Shown: positions 7,650 through 15,922 of the stretch, piece by piece
Layout of the letters: each line of letters opens with the position of its first letter
Position numbering within the stretch: position 1 is the stretch's first letter
Assembly: GCF_031180975.1 (NCBI RefSeq)
Contig: NZ_JAPSLI010000001.1
Span: 177,521 to 241,520, forward strand
DNA from: Microbacterium sp.
GTDB taxonomy: Bacteria > Actinomycetota > Actinomycetes > Actinomycetales > Microbacteriaceae
DNA: 64,000 nucleotides
Direction of reading: 5' to 3'
The notes under the pieces: generated by a model
Seen by the model: only the letters and a program-made list of their open reading frames with translations
Database searches by the model: none
Told to the model about the DNA's origin: nothing
Made by a program: the position numbers and the translations under genes

Positions 7650-9194
7650 GTGACGGAACCGATGCGGCCGGGAAAGATCGTCGCGATCCATCTGAACTAC
7701 ATCTCCCGCGCCGATCAGCGCGGACGGCGCCCCGACGCCCCCTCCTACTTCTTCAAGCCCGCGAGCTCGGTGGCCGCGACGGATGGCGTGGTCGAGCGGC
7801 CGGCCGGCACCGAGCTGCTGGCGTTCGAAGGCGAGATCGCGCTGGTCATAGGCACCGCGGCGCGGCACGTCGGCGTCGACGAGGCGTGGTCGTACGTGGC
7901 ATCCGTGACGGCATCCAACGACCTCGGCCTGTACGACCTGCGCGCGAACGACAAGGGCTCGAACGTGAGATCCAAGGGCCGCGACGGGTACACGCCCCTC
8001 GGACCGAAGCTCATCGACGCCTCGATCGTCGACCCCGCTGCGCTGCGCGTGCGCGCCTGGGTGAACGGGGAGCTCCGACAGGATGACACCACCGAAGGGC
8101 TGCTGTTCCCGCTCCCGCAGCTCGTCGCGGATCTGTCGCAGCACCTCACCCTCGAGCCGGGCGATGTGATCCTCACCGGCACGCCGGCCGGCTCGAGCGT
8201 GATCGTGCCCGGCGACGTGGTCGAGATCGAGGTCGACACGGTGGCAGGGCCGCACGCCACGTCCGGGCGACTGCGCACCACTGTCGTGCAGGGCGATGTG
8301 CCCTTCGACCCCGCCCTGGGTTCGTTGCCGGCGGTGGACGACGTGCAGCGCGAGGAGGCGTGGGGCTCGCGGGAGGCCGCCGGCCTGCCTCGATCGGCCG
8401 AGCCCTCCCGGTCGTTGAGCGCGGACGCGCGAAGCGCGACCGAGGCGAAACGCCGCCCGGACACCTCCGCGCTCTCCCCCGAACTGCGCGCCAAACTCGA
8501 GGCCGCGCCCACCGCGGGCCTGTCCAGCCAGCTGCGCAAGCGCGGCCTGCACTCCTGTTTCATCGACGGTGTGTCGGCGAACCTCCCCGGCGCGAAGATC
8601 GTCGGCACCGCGAAAACGCTCCGCTTCGTCCCTGCGCGCGAGGACCTGTTCAAGACGCACGGCGGCGGGTACAACGCGCAGAAGCGGGCCTTCGACGCCG
8701 TCCGCGAGGGCGAGGTCATCGTCATCGAGGCGCGCGGTGAGGCCGGCACCGGCACGCTCGGCGACATCCTCGCGCTGCGCGCCAAGACCCGCGGCGCCGC
8801 GGGTGTCGTCACCGACGGCGGTGTGCGGGACTTCGACGCCGTCGCCGAGATGGGCCTACCGGTGTTCTCCCGCGGAGCCCACCCCTCGGTGCTCGGCCGG
8901 CGCCACGTCCCCTGGGACGTCGACGTCACGATCGCCTGCGGCGGCGCCACCGTGCAGCCGGGAGACGTCATCGTCGGCGACGGCGACGGCGTGATCGTCA
9001 TCCCCGCCGCCCTCGCCGAGGAGGTCGCCGACGAGGCCCTCGCACAAGAGGAGGAAGACGCCTGGATCGCACAGCAGGTCGCGGCGGGCCACCCCGTGGA
9101 CGGCCTGTTCCCGATGAACACGGCATGGCGTCAGCGGTACGAGAGCGAGCGGGCCGCACGCGCCGCACTGAGCGACCGAAGCGAGTCGAAGTGA
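7650..9194 (+). CDS. Fusion of a fumarylacetoacetate-hydrolase-family domain with an RraA-like domain
   Basis: A 514-residue two-domain protein. Residues 1 to about 215 are a single FAH fold with metal ligands in FEGEIALVIG (E60, E62) and D91, as in HpaG, which decarboxylates and isomerises ring-cleavage products of homoprotocatechuate. Residues about 275-490 are an RraA/HMG-aldolase-like domain with the G-D-x20-R-D signature (G371, D372, R393, D394); relatives split 4-hydroxy-4-methyl-2-oxoglutarate or decarboxylate oxaloacetate. The linker (about 220-275) is low-complexity and carries a scattered DNA repeat. GTG at 7650 follows GAGGAGG. It heads the catabolic operon and overlaps the GntR gene by four bases. 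Confidence 0.85.
   Translation: MTEPMRPGKIVAIHLNYISRADQRGRRPDAPSYFFKPASSVAATDGVVERPAGTELLAFEGEIALVIGTAARHVGVDEAWSYVASVTASNDLGLYDLRANDKGSNVRSKGRDGYTPLGPKLIDASIVDPAALRVRAWVNGELRQDDTTEGLLFPLPQLVADLSQHLTLEPGDVILTGTPAGSSVIVPGDVVEIEVDTVAGPHATSGRLRTTVVQGDVPFDPALGSLPAVDDVQREEAWGSREAAGLPRSAEPSRSLSADARSATEAKRRPDTSALSPELRAKLEAAPTAGLSSQLRKRGLHSCFIDGVSANLPGAKIVGTAKTLRFVPAREDLFKTHGGGYNAQKRAFDAVREGEVIVIEARGEAGTGTLGDILALRAKTRGAAGVVTDGGVRDFDAVAEMGLPVFSRGAHPSVLGRRHVPWDVDVTIACGGATVQPGDVIVGDGDGVIVIPAALAEEVADEALAQEEEDAWIAQQVAAGHPVDGLFPMNTAWRQRYESERAARAALSDRSESK
8404..8454 (+). repeat. Dispersed repeat inside the linker of the fusion gene
   Basis: This stretch starts CCTCCCGGTCGTTG and ends with a GCGAAACGCC block. 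The same two blocks in the same order occur between genes at 11471-11515. Here it is translated as part of the linker between the FAH and RraA domains (about residues 252-269). Confidence 0.65.
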
Positions 9195-9883
9195 GCACCC
9201 TCACCCGCGAGGGCAGCAAGTCCGAGCAGGCGTACACCTGGATCCGCGCCCGCATCTCAGGGCACGCGTTCGGTCCCGGCTACCGCCTCGTGCTCGGCAC
9301 GATCGCCGAAGAGCTGGGCATGAGCGTCGTGCCGGTCAGAGAGGCGATCCGACGACTCGAGGCGGAGGGACTCGTCACCTTCGAACGCAACGTCGGCGCC
9401 CGTGTCTCTCTCGTCGACGAAAGCGAGTACGTCCACACCATGCAGACCCTCGGGCTGGTCGAGGGCGCCGCCACCGCCCTGTCCGCCCCGCACCTCGACG
9501 AGTCGGCCCTCGCCCGCGCCGAGGAGATCAACCAGCGCATGGCCCGGCTGCTCGAGCACTTCGACGCGCACGCGTTCACCAGTCTGAACCGAGACTTCCA
9601 CTCCGTGCTGTACGAGCCGTGCCCGAACCCCCAGCTGCTCGACCTCGTGCACCGCGGGTGGGCGCGGCTGTCCGGCATCCGCGACTCCACCTTCGCGTTC
9701 GTGCCCGGTCGCGCCCGGCACTCCGTCGAGGAGCACACCCAGATCCTGCAGCTGATCCGTTCCGGCGCCGACCCGCTCGAAATCGAGCTCGCAGCCCGCA
9801 ACCACCGCTGGCGCACGATGGACGAGTTCCTGCGTGCCCGGCATCCGCAAGCCGCCCCCGCAAGCCCGATCAACCACGGTTGA
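9191..9883 (+). CDS. GntR-family transcriptional regulator (FCD type)
   Basis: A 230-residue regulator. An N-terminal winged helix-turn-helix (about residues 10-75, with VPVREAIRRLEAEGLV as the recognition region) is followed by an all-helical FCD-type ligand domain. GTG at 9191 overlaps the stop of the preceding gene, the translational coupling seen elsewhere in this operon. Regulators of this class usually repress a catabolic operon until a pathway acid binds. It probably controls both this operon and the divergent permease-monooxygenase pair. Confidence 0.85.
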   Translation: MSTLTREGSKSEQAYTWIRARISGHAFGPGYRLVLGTIAEELGMSVVPVREAIRRLEAEGLVTFERNVGARVSLVDESEYVHTMQTLGLVEGAATALSAPHLDESALARAEEINQRMARLLEHFDAHAFTSLNRDFHSVLYEPCPNPQLLDLVHRGWARLSGIRDSTFAFVPGRARHSVEEHTQILQLIRSGADPLEIELAARNHRWRTMDEFLRARHPQAAPASPINHG

Positions 9884-9908
9884 TCGCTCCCACGACAGAA
9901 GGACGATG

Positions 9909-11465
9909 ATGACCGACGTGTACGTTCCGGCGGACCTGCCGCAGAAGATCCAGCACTACATCGACGGCGAGTTCGTCGACTCCGTCGACGGCGACACCTT
10001 CGAGGTGCTGAACCCCGTCACGAACGAGACCTACGTCCACGCTGCGGCGGGCAAGAAGGCCGACATCGACCGCGCCGTGGCGGCCGCGAAGCGTGCCTTC
10101 GCCGAAGGGCCGTGGCCACGGATGCTGCCCCGTGAGCGCAGCCGCGTGCTGCACCGGATCGCGGACATCGTCGAGTCCCGCGACGCCCGGCTGGCCGAGC
10201 TGGAGTCGTTCGACTCGGGACTTCCGATCACGCAGGCCCTCGGGCAGGCGCGCCGCGCGGCGGAGAACTTCCGGTTCTTCGCGGACCTGATCGTCGCGCA
10301 GGCGGACGACGCGTTCAAGGTGCCCGGTAAGCAGATGAACTACGTCAACCGAAAGCCGATCGGCGTCGCCGGGCTCATCACGCCGTGGAACACCCCATTC
10401 ATGCTCGAATCGTGGAAACTCGGTCCGGCGCTCGCCACCGGCAACACCGTGGTTCTGAAGCCGGCCGAGTTCACCCCGCTGTCGGCGTCGCTGTGGGCCG
10501 GCATCTTCGAGGAGGCGGGGCTGCCGAAGGGCGTGTTCAACCTCGTGAACGGTCTCGGCGAGGACGCAGGCGACGCCCTGGTGAAGCACCCGGATGTGCC
10601 GCTGATCTCGTTCACCGGCGAGAGCCGCACCGGGCAGATCATCTTCGGCAACGCGGCGCCGTTCCTGAAGGGCCTGTCGATGGAGCTGGGCGGCAAGAGC
10701 CCGGCGGTCGTGTTCGCCGACGCCGACCTGGACGTCGCGATCGACGCGTGCATCTTCGGGGTGTTCTCGCTGAACGGCGAGCGCTGCACGGCGGGCTCGC
10801 GCATCCTCGTCGAGCGGTCGGTGTACGACGAGTTCGTCGAGCGCTACGCCGCACAGGCCCAGCGCGTCAAGGTCGGCCACCCGCACGACCCGTCCACCGA
10901 GGTGGGCGCGCTGGTGCACCCCGAGCACTACGACAAGGTGATGAGCTACATCGAGATCGGCAAGTCCGAGGGTCGTCTGGTCGCCGGCGGCGGACGCCCC
11001 GACGGGTTCCCGGACGGCAACTACGTCGCACCCACCGTGTTCGCCGACGTGTCCCCCGACGCCCGCATCTTCCAAGAGGAGATCTTCGGGCCCGTCGTCG
11101 CGATCACGCCGTTCGACACCGAGGAGGAGGCGCTCGCCCTCGCCAACAACACCAAGTACGGTCTGGCCGCGTACATCTGGACCAACGACCTCCGTCGCGC
11201 CCACAACTTCGCCCAGGCGGTCGAGGCGGGCATGGTGTGGCTGAACTCGAACAACGTGCGCGACCTGCGCACCCCCTTCGGCGGTGTGAAGGCGTCCGGC
11301 CTCGGCCACGAAGGCGGCTACCGCTCCATCGACTTCTATACCGACCAGCAGAGCGTGCACATCACGCTCGGCGCCCCGCACAACCCCACCTTCGGCAAGC
11401 AGGACCCGTTGACGGGCTCAGTGACCCACGAGCCGACCGACCTGGACGACCCGGACCCCCGCTGA
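9909..11465 (+). CDS. hpaE: 5-carboxymethyl-2-hydroxymuconate semialdehyde dehydrogenase (HpaE-like)
   Basis: A 518-residue NAD(P)-dependent aldehyde dehydrogenase. ITPWNTPF (157-164) lines the cofactor site, the general base is E259 in SMELGGKSP, and the nucleophile is C293 in NGERCTAG. The family is broad, and the HpaE assignment rests mainly on its place directly before the ring-cleavage dioxygenase. There it would oxidise the ring-cleavage semialdehyde to the dicarboxylate. Two ATGs stand in tandem at 9906 and 9909; the second is better spaced from AGAAGGA. Confidence 0.85.
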   Translation: MTDVYVPADLPQKIQHYIDGEFVDSVDGDTFEVLNPVTNETYVHAAAGKKADIDRAVAAAKRAFAEGPWPRMLPRERSRVLHRIADIVESRDARLAELESFDSGLPITQALGQARRAAENFRFFADLIVAQADDAFKVPGKQMNYVNRKPIGVAGLITPWNTPFMLESWKLGPALATGNTVVLKPAEFTPLSASLWAGIFEEAGLPKGVFNLVNGLGEDAGDALVKHPDVPLISFTGESRTGQIIFGNAAPFLKGLSMELGGKSPAVVFADADLDVAIDACIFGVFSLNGERCTAGSRILVERSVYDEFVERYAAQAQRVKVGHPHDPSTEVGALVHPEHYDKVMSYIEIGKSEGRLVAGGGRPDGFPDGNYVAPTVFADVSPDARIFQEEIFGPVVAITPFDTEEEALALANNTKYGLAAYIWTNDLRRAHNFAQAVEAGMVWLNSNNVRDLRTPFGGVKASGLGHEGGYRSIDFYTDQQSVHITLGAPHNPTFGKQDPLTGSVTHEPTDLDDPDPR

Positions 11466-11470
11466 CCCTG

Positions 11471-11515
11471 CCTCCCGGTCGTTGCGCGAGAACCGCAGCG
11501 ACGAGACGAAACGCC
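11471..11515. repeat. Dispersed repeat between the hpaE- and hpaD-like genes
   Basis: It begins CCTCCCGGTCGTTG and ends GACGAAACGCC, like the copy inside the FAH-RraA fusion gene. It fills most of the only sizeable gap in the operon. A related but shorter version encodes the C-terminal tail of the fusion protein near 9172-9191. Confidence 0.6.
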
Positions 11516-11533
11516 ACGAGCAAGGACGCTGAC

Positions 11534-12700
11534 ATGACCCACCGCGATGCGATGACGCTGACCTCCTCCGGCTTCTACGTGAGCCAGGAGGCGCCGATCC
11601 ACCCCGACAATCCCACCCCGACGCCCACCAGCACCCCGCCGGACGTGCTCCGCTGCGCCTACATGGAGCTGGTGGTCACCGACCTGACGGCATCCCGGCA
11701 GTTCTACGTCGACATCCTCGGCCTGTACGTGACCGAGGAGGACGACGAGGCCATCTACCTGCGCTCCACCGAGGAGTTCATCCACCACAACCTGGTGCTG
11801 CGCAAGGGCCCGGTGGCGGCGGTCGCCACGTTCTCATACCGGGTGCGCACCCCCGAGGACCTCGACAGGGCCGTCGCGTTCTACACCGAACTCGGTTGCG
11901 ACGTGCGCCGCAACCCGGACGGGTTCGTCAAGGGCATCGGCGACTCGGTGCGGGTGGTCGACCCGCTGGGATTCCCGTACGAGTTCTTCCACCAGACCGA
12001 GCACGTCGAGCGGATGTCATGGCGCTACGACCTGCACAAGCCGGGCGAGCTGGTGAGGCTCGACCACTTCAACCAGGTCACCCCCGACGTGCCGCGGGCG
12101 GTGAAGTTCATGCAGGACCTCGGGTTCCGCGTCACCGAGGACATCCAGGACGAGGAGGGCACCGTGTACGCCGCCTGGATGCGCCGCAAGCCCACCGTGC
12201 ACGACACGGCGATGACCGGCGGCGACGGCCCTCGCATGCACCACGTCTGCTTCGCGACGCACGAGAAGCACAACATCCTCGCCATCTGCGACAAGCTCGG
12301 CGCGCTGCGCCGATCGGATGCCATCGAGCGCGGCCCCGGCAGGCACGGGGTCTCCAACGCGTTCTACCTGTACCTGCGCGACCCCGACGGTCACCGCGTG
12401 GAGGTGTACACGCAGGACTACTACACCGGCGACCCGGACAACCCAGTGGTGACCTGGGACGTGCACGACAACCAGCGGCGCGACTGGTGGGGCAACCCGG
12501 TCGTGCCGTCCTGGTACACCGACGCGTCGCTCGTGCTCGATCTGGACGGCAACCCGCAGCCGGTCGTCGCACGCACCGACAGCTCCGAGATGGCGGTGAC
12601 GATCGGCGCGGACGGGTTCTCGTACACGCGTCCCGACGAGGGCGAGGAGTCCATGCCGGAGTGGAAGCAGGGCGAGTACAAGCTGGGACACCAGCTGTGA
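11534..12700 (+). CDS. hpaD: 3,4-dihydroxyphenylacetate 2,3-dioxygenase (extradiol, VOC fold)
   Basis: A 388-residue type I extradiol dioxygenase that opens the ring of homoprotocatechuate next to its two hydroxyls. The metal ligands are H178 in RLDHFN, H237 in RMHHVCF and E290 in HRVEVYTQDYY. In the well-studied Brevibacterium fuscum enzyme the ligands are H155, H214 and E267; all three are displaced here by exactly 23 residues. The start at 11534 follows AAGGACG. The stop overlaps the hydratase start by four bases. Confidence 0.93.
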   Translation: MTHRDAMTLTSSGFYVSQEAPIHPDNPTPTPTSTPPDVLRCAYMELVVTDLTASRQFYVDILGLYVTEEDDEAIYLRSTEEFIHHNLVLRKGPVAAVATFSYRVRTPEDLDRAVAFYTELGCDVRRNPDGFVKGIGDSVRVVDPLGFPYEFFHQTEHVERMSWRYDLHKPGELVRLDHFNQVTPDVPRAVKFMQDLGFRVTEDIQDEEGTVYAAWMRRKPTVHDTAMTGGDGPRMHHVCFATHEKHNILAICDKLGALRRSDAIERGPGRHGVSNAFYLYLRDPDGHRVEVYTQDYYTGDPDNPVVTWDVHDNQRRDWWGNPVVPSWYTDASLVLDLDGNPQPVVARTDSSEMAVTIGADGFSYTRPDEGEESMPEWKQGEYKLGHQL

Positions 12701-13485
12701 GCCTGTCAGCAGCGGCGATCGCCCAGATCGCTGCGGAACTCGCCGACGCCGACCGCACGCACGGCATGATCCCCCGCATCACCGCGCGGTACCCGGACGC
12801 CACCGTGGAGGACGCCTACGCGATCCAGGGGGTCTGGCGCGACGCGCAGCAGGCGGCCGGGCGGCGTCTGGTGGGGCGCAAGATCGGCCTGACATCGAAG
12901 GCCATGCAGCAGGCGACCGGCATCACGGAGCCCGACTACGGCGTGATCCTCGATGACACGGTGTACCGCTCCGGTGCGGAGATCCCGGTCGACCACTTCT
13001 CGAACGTGCGGATCGAGGTCGAGCTCGCGTTCGTCATGCGGGAACCGCTCGAGGGCCCCGACCGCACCCTGGCGGACGCGCTGGCGGCCGTCGAGTACGC
13101 CGTGCCCGCTCTCGAGGTGCTCAACTCGCACGTCGAGATGGAGGGACGCACGATCGTGGACACCATCGCCGACAATGCCGCGTACGGTGCGATCGTGCTC
13201 GGCGACGTCCAGAAGCGACCGGACGAGATCGACCTGCGCTGGGTGCCGGGAGTGCTGTCGAAGAACGGCGGGATCGAGGAGACCGGCGTCGCCGCCGGCG
13301 TGCTGGGCCATCCGGCCACCGGCGTCGCCTGGCTGGCGAACAAACTCCACCAGCACGGCGCACGGCTGGAGGCGGGCGAGATCATCCTGGCAGGATCGTT
13401 CACACGCCCGATGTGGGTGGCGCGCGGCGACGAGGTGCTGTGCGATTACCGCGAGATGGGAACCATCGCATGCCGCTTCGTCTAG
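12697..13485 (+). CDS. hpaH: 2-oxo-hept-3-ene-1,7-dioate hydratase (HpaH-like)
   Basis: A 262-residue member of the hydratase/decarboxylase family close in length to E. coli HpaH (267). GRKIGLTSKAMQ (about 65-76) and the acidic metal-binding stretch IEVELAFVM (about 108-116) are visible. It adds water to 2-oxo-hept-3-ene-1,7-dioate, the step before aldol cleavage. GTG at 12697 overlaps the dioxygenase stop, and its own end overlaps the aldolase start by 16 bases. Tight coupling and gene order support the assignment over the sister xylene-pathway hydratases. Confidence 0.88.
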   Translation: MSLSAAAIAQIAAELADADRTHGMIPRITARYPDATVEDAYAIQGVWRDAQQAAGRRLVGRKIGLTSKAMQQATGITEPDYGVILDDTVYRSGAEIPVDHFSNVRIEVELAFVMREPLEGPDRTLADALAAVEYAVPALEVLNSHVEMEGRTIVDTIADNAAYGAIVLGDVQKRPDEIDLRWVPGVLSKNGGIEETGVAAGVLGHPATGVAWLANKLHQHGARLEAGEIILAGSFTRPMWVARGDEVLCDYREMGTIACRFV

Positions 13486-14273
13486 AGCCCACCTTCCGCG
13501 ACGTGCTGGCGGGCGCCGACCGGCCGCTGATCGGGATGTGGCTCAGCACCGGTTCGCCGCTGCTCGCCGAGATCGGCGCTGGCGCCGGACTCGACTGGCT
13601 GCTCATCGACATGGAGCACGGCCCCAACACGCTGACCACGGTGCAGCAGCAGTTGCAGGTGATCGCCGCCTACCGGGTGCCGGCCGTCGTGCGGGTGCCG
13701 TTCAACGACGCGGTGATTCTCAAGCAGGTGCTGGATGCCGGAGCGCAGAATGTGCTCGTGCCGATGATCGCGTCGGCGGATGAGGCCCGAGCGGCCGTCG
13801 CCGCCGTGCGGTACCCGCCGGACGGCATCCGCGGGGTCGGCTCGGCGCTGGCCCGCAGCGGGCGCTGGGGGCGGGTGGAAGACTACGTCGCGCAGGCGTC
13901 GCAGCACGTCTCGTTGCTCGTGCAGGTCGAGTCGGGTGAGGCGGTGGACGCCGCGGCGGAGATCGCCGCGGTGGACGGCGTCGATGGCGTGCTCGTCGGG
14001 CCGGCCGACCTGGCGGCGTCCATGGGCTTCCCCGGACGGCAGACGCACCCCGAGGTGAGGGAGGCCGTGCGCCGGACATTCCAGGCGGTGACGGCGGCGG
14101 GCAAGAAGGTCGGCGTGAACTCGTTCGATCCGACGATCAGCGACGCGTATCTCGCCGATGGCGCCCACTTCCTCTCCGCCGGCGCGGACGTCACGATCCT
14201 CGCCCGCGGGTCCGAGGCACTGGCGGCACGTTTCATCCCGGCATCCGGCGGGACCGCGAGCGAGACGTACTGA
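13470..14273 (+). CDS. hpaI: 4-hydroxy-2-oxo-heptane-1,7-dioate aldolase (HpaI-like)
   Basis: A 267-residue class II pyruvate aldolase of the HpcH/HpaI family. The catalytic His is H50 in DMEHGPN, the pyruvate-binding Arg is R75 and the metal ligands are E154 (QVESG) and D180 (GPADLAASMG). All sit five residues beyond their E. coli HpaI counterparts (H45, R70, E149, D175). The enzyme splits the hydrated intermediate to pyruvate and succinate semialdehyde, ending the pathway. It is the last gene of the operon, followed by a long inverted repeat. Confidence 0.9.
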   Translation: MPLRLEPTFRDVLAGADRPLIGMWLSTGSPLLAEIGAGAGLDWLLIDMEHGPNTLTTVQQQLQVIAAYRVPAVVRVPFNDAVILKQVLDAGAQNVLVPMIASADEARAAVAAVRYPPDGIRGVGSALARSGRWGRVEDYVAQASQHVSLLVQVESGEAVDAAAEIAAVDGVDGVLVGPADLAASMGFPGRQTHPEVREAVRRTFQAVTAAGKKVGVNSFDPTISDAYLADGAHFLSAGADVTILARGSEALAARFIPASGGTASETY

Positions 14274-14279
14274 GCGCGC

Positions 14280-14365
14280 GTTCACAACTCAGGAGAAACC
14301 GGCCGGAATGCTGGTCAACGGGGGCCGCGGGCCGCCGTTCGGCTGATGTTTCCTGAGTTGTGAAC
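14280..14365. terminator. Long inverted repeat between convergent hpaI and aroM
   Basis: GTTCACAACTCAGGA (14280-14294) and its exact reverse complement at 14351-14365 form a 15-bp stem, extended by AAAC/GTTT past a single bulged base. The 50-base interior is GC-rich. Lying between two converging genes, it can stop transcription from both sides. Confidence 0.7.
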
Positions 14366-14387
14366 AGCTCGGCGGGCTGTGCGCCGG

Positions 14388-15062
14388 TCAGGCGGTCGCG
14401 ACGGCGGCCGCCGCCATGCGGGCGGCGAGTCCCCTCGCGGTGAGGGTGCGCGCGTCCGAAGCGTCCTGCACGATGGCGGCCATGCGCTCGGAGTAGCCGA
14501 TGCAGTCCATGAAGATCCAGTCGCATCCGCTCTCGCCGAGCGAGCGGCCGGCGGCTTCGAACTCCTCGTCACCGGCGGTGTAGGGGTCGACGGCCACGAC
14601 CGTCACCTCACGGCCGAGGTCGTCGCGCCAGCGCGCCGCGATGTCGTCGACCTGACGCGGCGTGGGGGCGAGCACGCCGAGGCGGTCGTCCCCGACGAGC
14701 GTCGTCGCCGCTCCCCTGGCCAGCCGCTCCGCCGTGTAGACCGGCACGGCGGCGCGGAGAGAGGGCAGGTGCCCCGTGCAGAGCACGAGCACGGCTCCCG
14801 CCCCGTCGGCCACGACGGCATCCACCGCGCGCTGCACGAGCGGCAGCATCCGTTCCTCGTCGAGCACGGCCGACCCGCCGTCGCGCAGCCGCGAGACGAG
14901 CGCCGGCCGCCCGGGCGCGGGTGCGAGACCGGCGATCTCGGACGCGCCGAGATCGTCGAGCGCTCCGCGCTCCACGATGCGGATGCCGGGCAGCAGCGGC
15001 TGGATGTCGGGCACCACGTCGACGCGCGGCGCCTGCCCGATCGTGACGCACCCGAGGATCAT
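14388..15062 (-). CDS. AroM family protein (Asp/Glu-racemase-like fold)
   Basis: A 224-residue protein of the AroM family, known mainly by its name and its resemblance to the aspartate/glutamate/hydantoin racemases. Two cysteines stand where that superfamily keeps its catalytic pair: C95 in VLVLCTGHLP and C187 in FMDCIGYSE. This suggests racemisation of an amino acid or derivative, but no AroM reaction is firmly known to me. Its start overlaps the stop of the ABC ATPase gene by one base, and it is the last gene of the peptide operon. Confidence 0.75.
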   Translation of the reverse strand: MILGCVTIGQAPRVDVVPDIQPLLPGIRIVERGALDDLGASEIAGLAPAPGRPALVSRLRDGGSAVLDEERMLPLVQRAVDAVVADGAGAVLVLCTGHLPSLRAAVPVYTAERLARGAATTLVGDDRLGVLAPTPRQVDDIAARWRDDLGREVTVVAVDPYTAGDEEFEAAGRSLGESGCDWIFMDCIGYSERMAAIVQDASDARTLTARGLAARMAAAAVATA

Positions 15063-15922
15063 CAGGCCACCTCCGCGGCGGCCGCGCGCAGCCCGGCCTC
15101 GACCACGGCCCGGCGCGCGGCGCGGTCGCGCGCCGCGCCGGGATCCGGCTCCGGCACGGCGGCGAGCAGCGCCCTGGTGTATGGGTCCTGCGGATCGGCG
15201 AGCACGTCGGCGCAACGCCCTGACTCGACGACCTTGCCGTGGTTCATCACGATCACGTCGTCGGCCATGAACTCGACCACGGCGATGTCGTGCGAGATGA
15301 ACAGGTAGCTCAGCCCGAACTCGTCCTGCAGGTCCTTCATGAGGTTCAGCACCTGCGCCTGCACCGACACGTCGAGCGCCGAGACGGGCTCGTCGCACAC
15401 CACGAGGCGCGGCTTGAGCATGAGCGCCCGGGCGATGCCGATGCGCTGGCGCTGACCGCCCGAGAACTCGTGCGGGTAGCGGTCGGCGTGTGCCGCCTCG
15501 AGACCCACGGTCTCGAGCATCTCGCCCACGCGGCTGCGCACCTCGCGGCGCCCGATGCGTTCGTGCAGCTCGAGGGGCTCGGCGAGCAGGCGTCCCACGG
15601 TCCAGCGCGGGTCCAGCGATGCGTAGGTGTCCTGGAAAACGATCTGCATCTGCAACCGGCGCCGACGCATCTCGTCGGCGCTGAGGCCGATGAGATCGAC
15701 GCCGTCGTACACGACGCTGCCGGCGGTCGGCTCGATCAGGCGCAGCGCGCAGCGGCCGGTGGTCGACTTCCCCGAGCCCGACTCGCCCACGATCGCGAGG
15801 GTGGTGCCCTCCTCGAGGTCGAAGTCGACCTCGTCGACCGCGCGGAACGGCGGTTCGCCCCGGCGGGCGCCGCGCTGACGATACTCCTTGACGAGCCCTC
15901 GGACGCTCAACAGCGTGCTCAT
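15062..15922 (-). CDS. Peptide ABC transporter ATPase, DppF/OppF type
   Basis: A 286-residue nucleotide-binding subunit. Walker A is GESGSGKSTTG (about 44-54), the signature is FSGGQRQRIGIARAL, Walker B is LVVCDEPVSALD and the H-loop is FISHDIAVV. The C-terminus carries the oligopeptide/dipeptide extension with YTRALLAAVPEPDP. It pairs with the DppD-type ATPase encoded just upstream, with a 4-base overlap, and the two would power the permeases encoded earlier in the operon. Confidence 0.92.
   Translation of the reverse strand: MSTLLSVRGLVKEYRQRGARRGEPPFRAVDEVDFDLEEGTTLAIVGESGSGKSTTGRCALRLIEPTAGSVVYDGVDLIGLSADEMRRRRLQMQIVFQDTYASLDPRWTVGRLLAEPLELHERIGRREVRSRVGEMLETVGLEAAHADRYPHEFSGGQRQRIGIARALMLKPRLVVCDEPVSALDVSVQAQVLNLMKDLQDEFGLSYLFISHDIAVVEFMADDVIVMNHGKVVESGRCADVLADPQDPYTRALLAAVPEPDPGAARDRAARRAVVEAGLRAAAAEVA

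Noticed and set aside
14280..14365. Ends of an insertion sequence or attachment site
   Set aside because: The inverted repeat encloses only 56 bases, with no transposase or integrase anywhere in the window.
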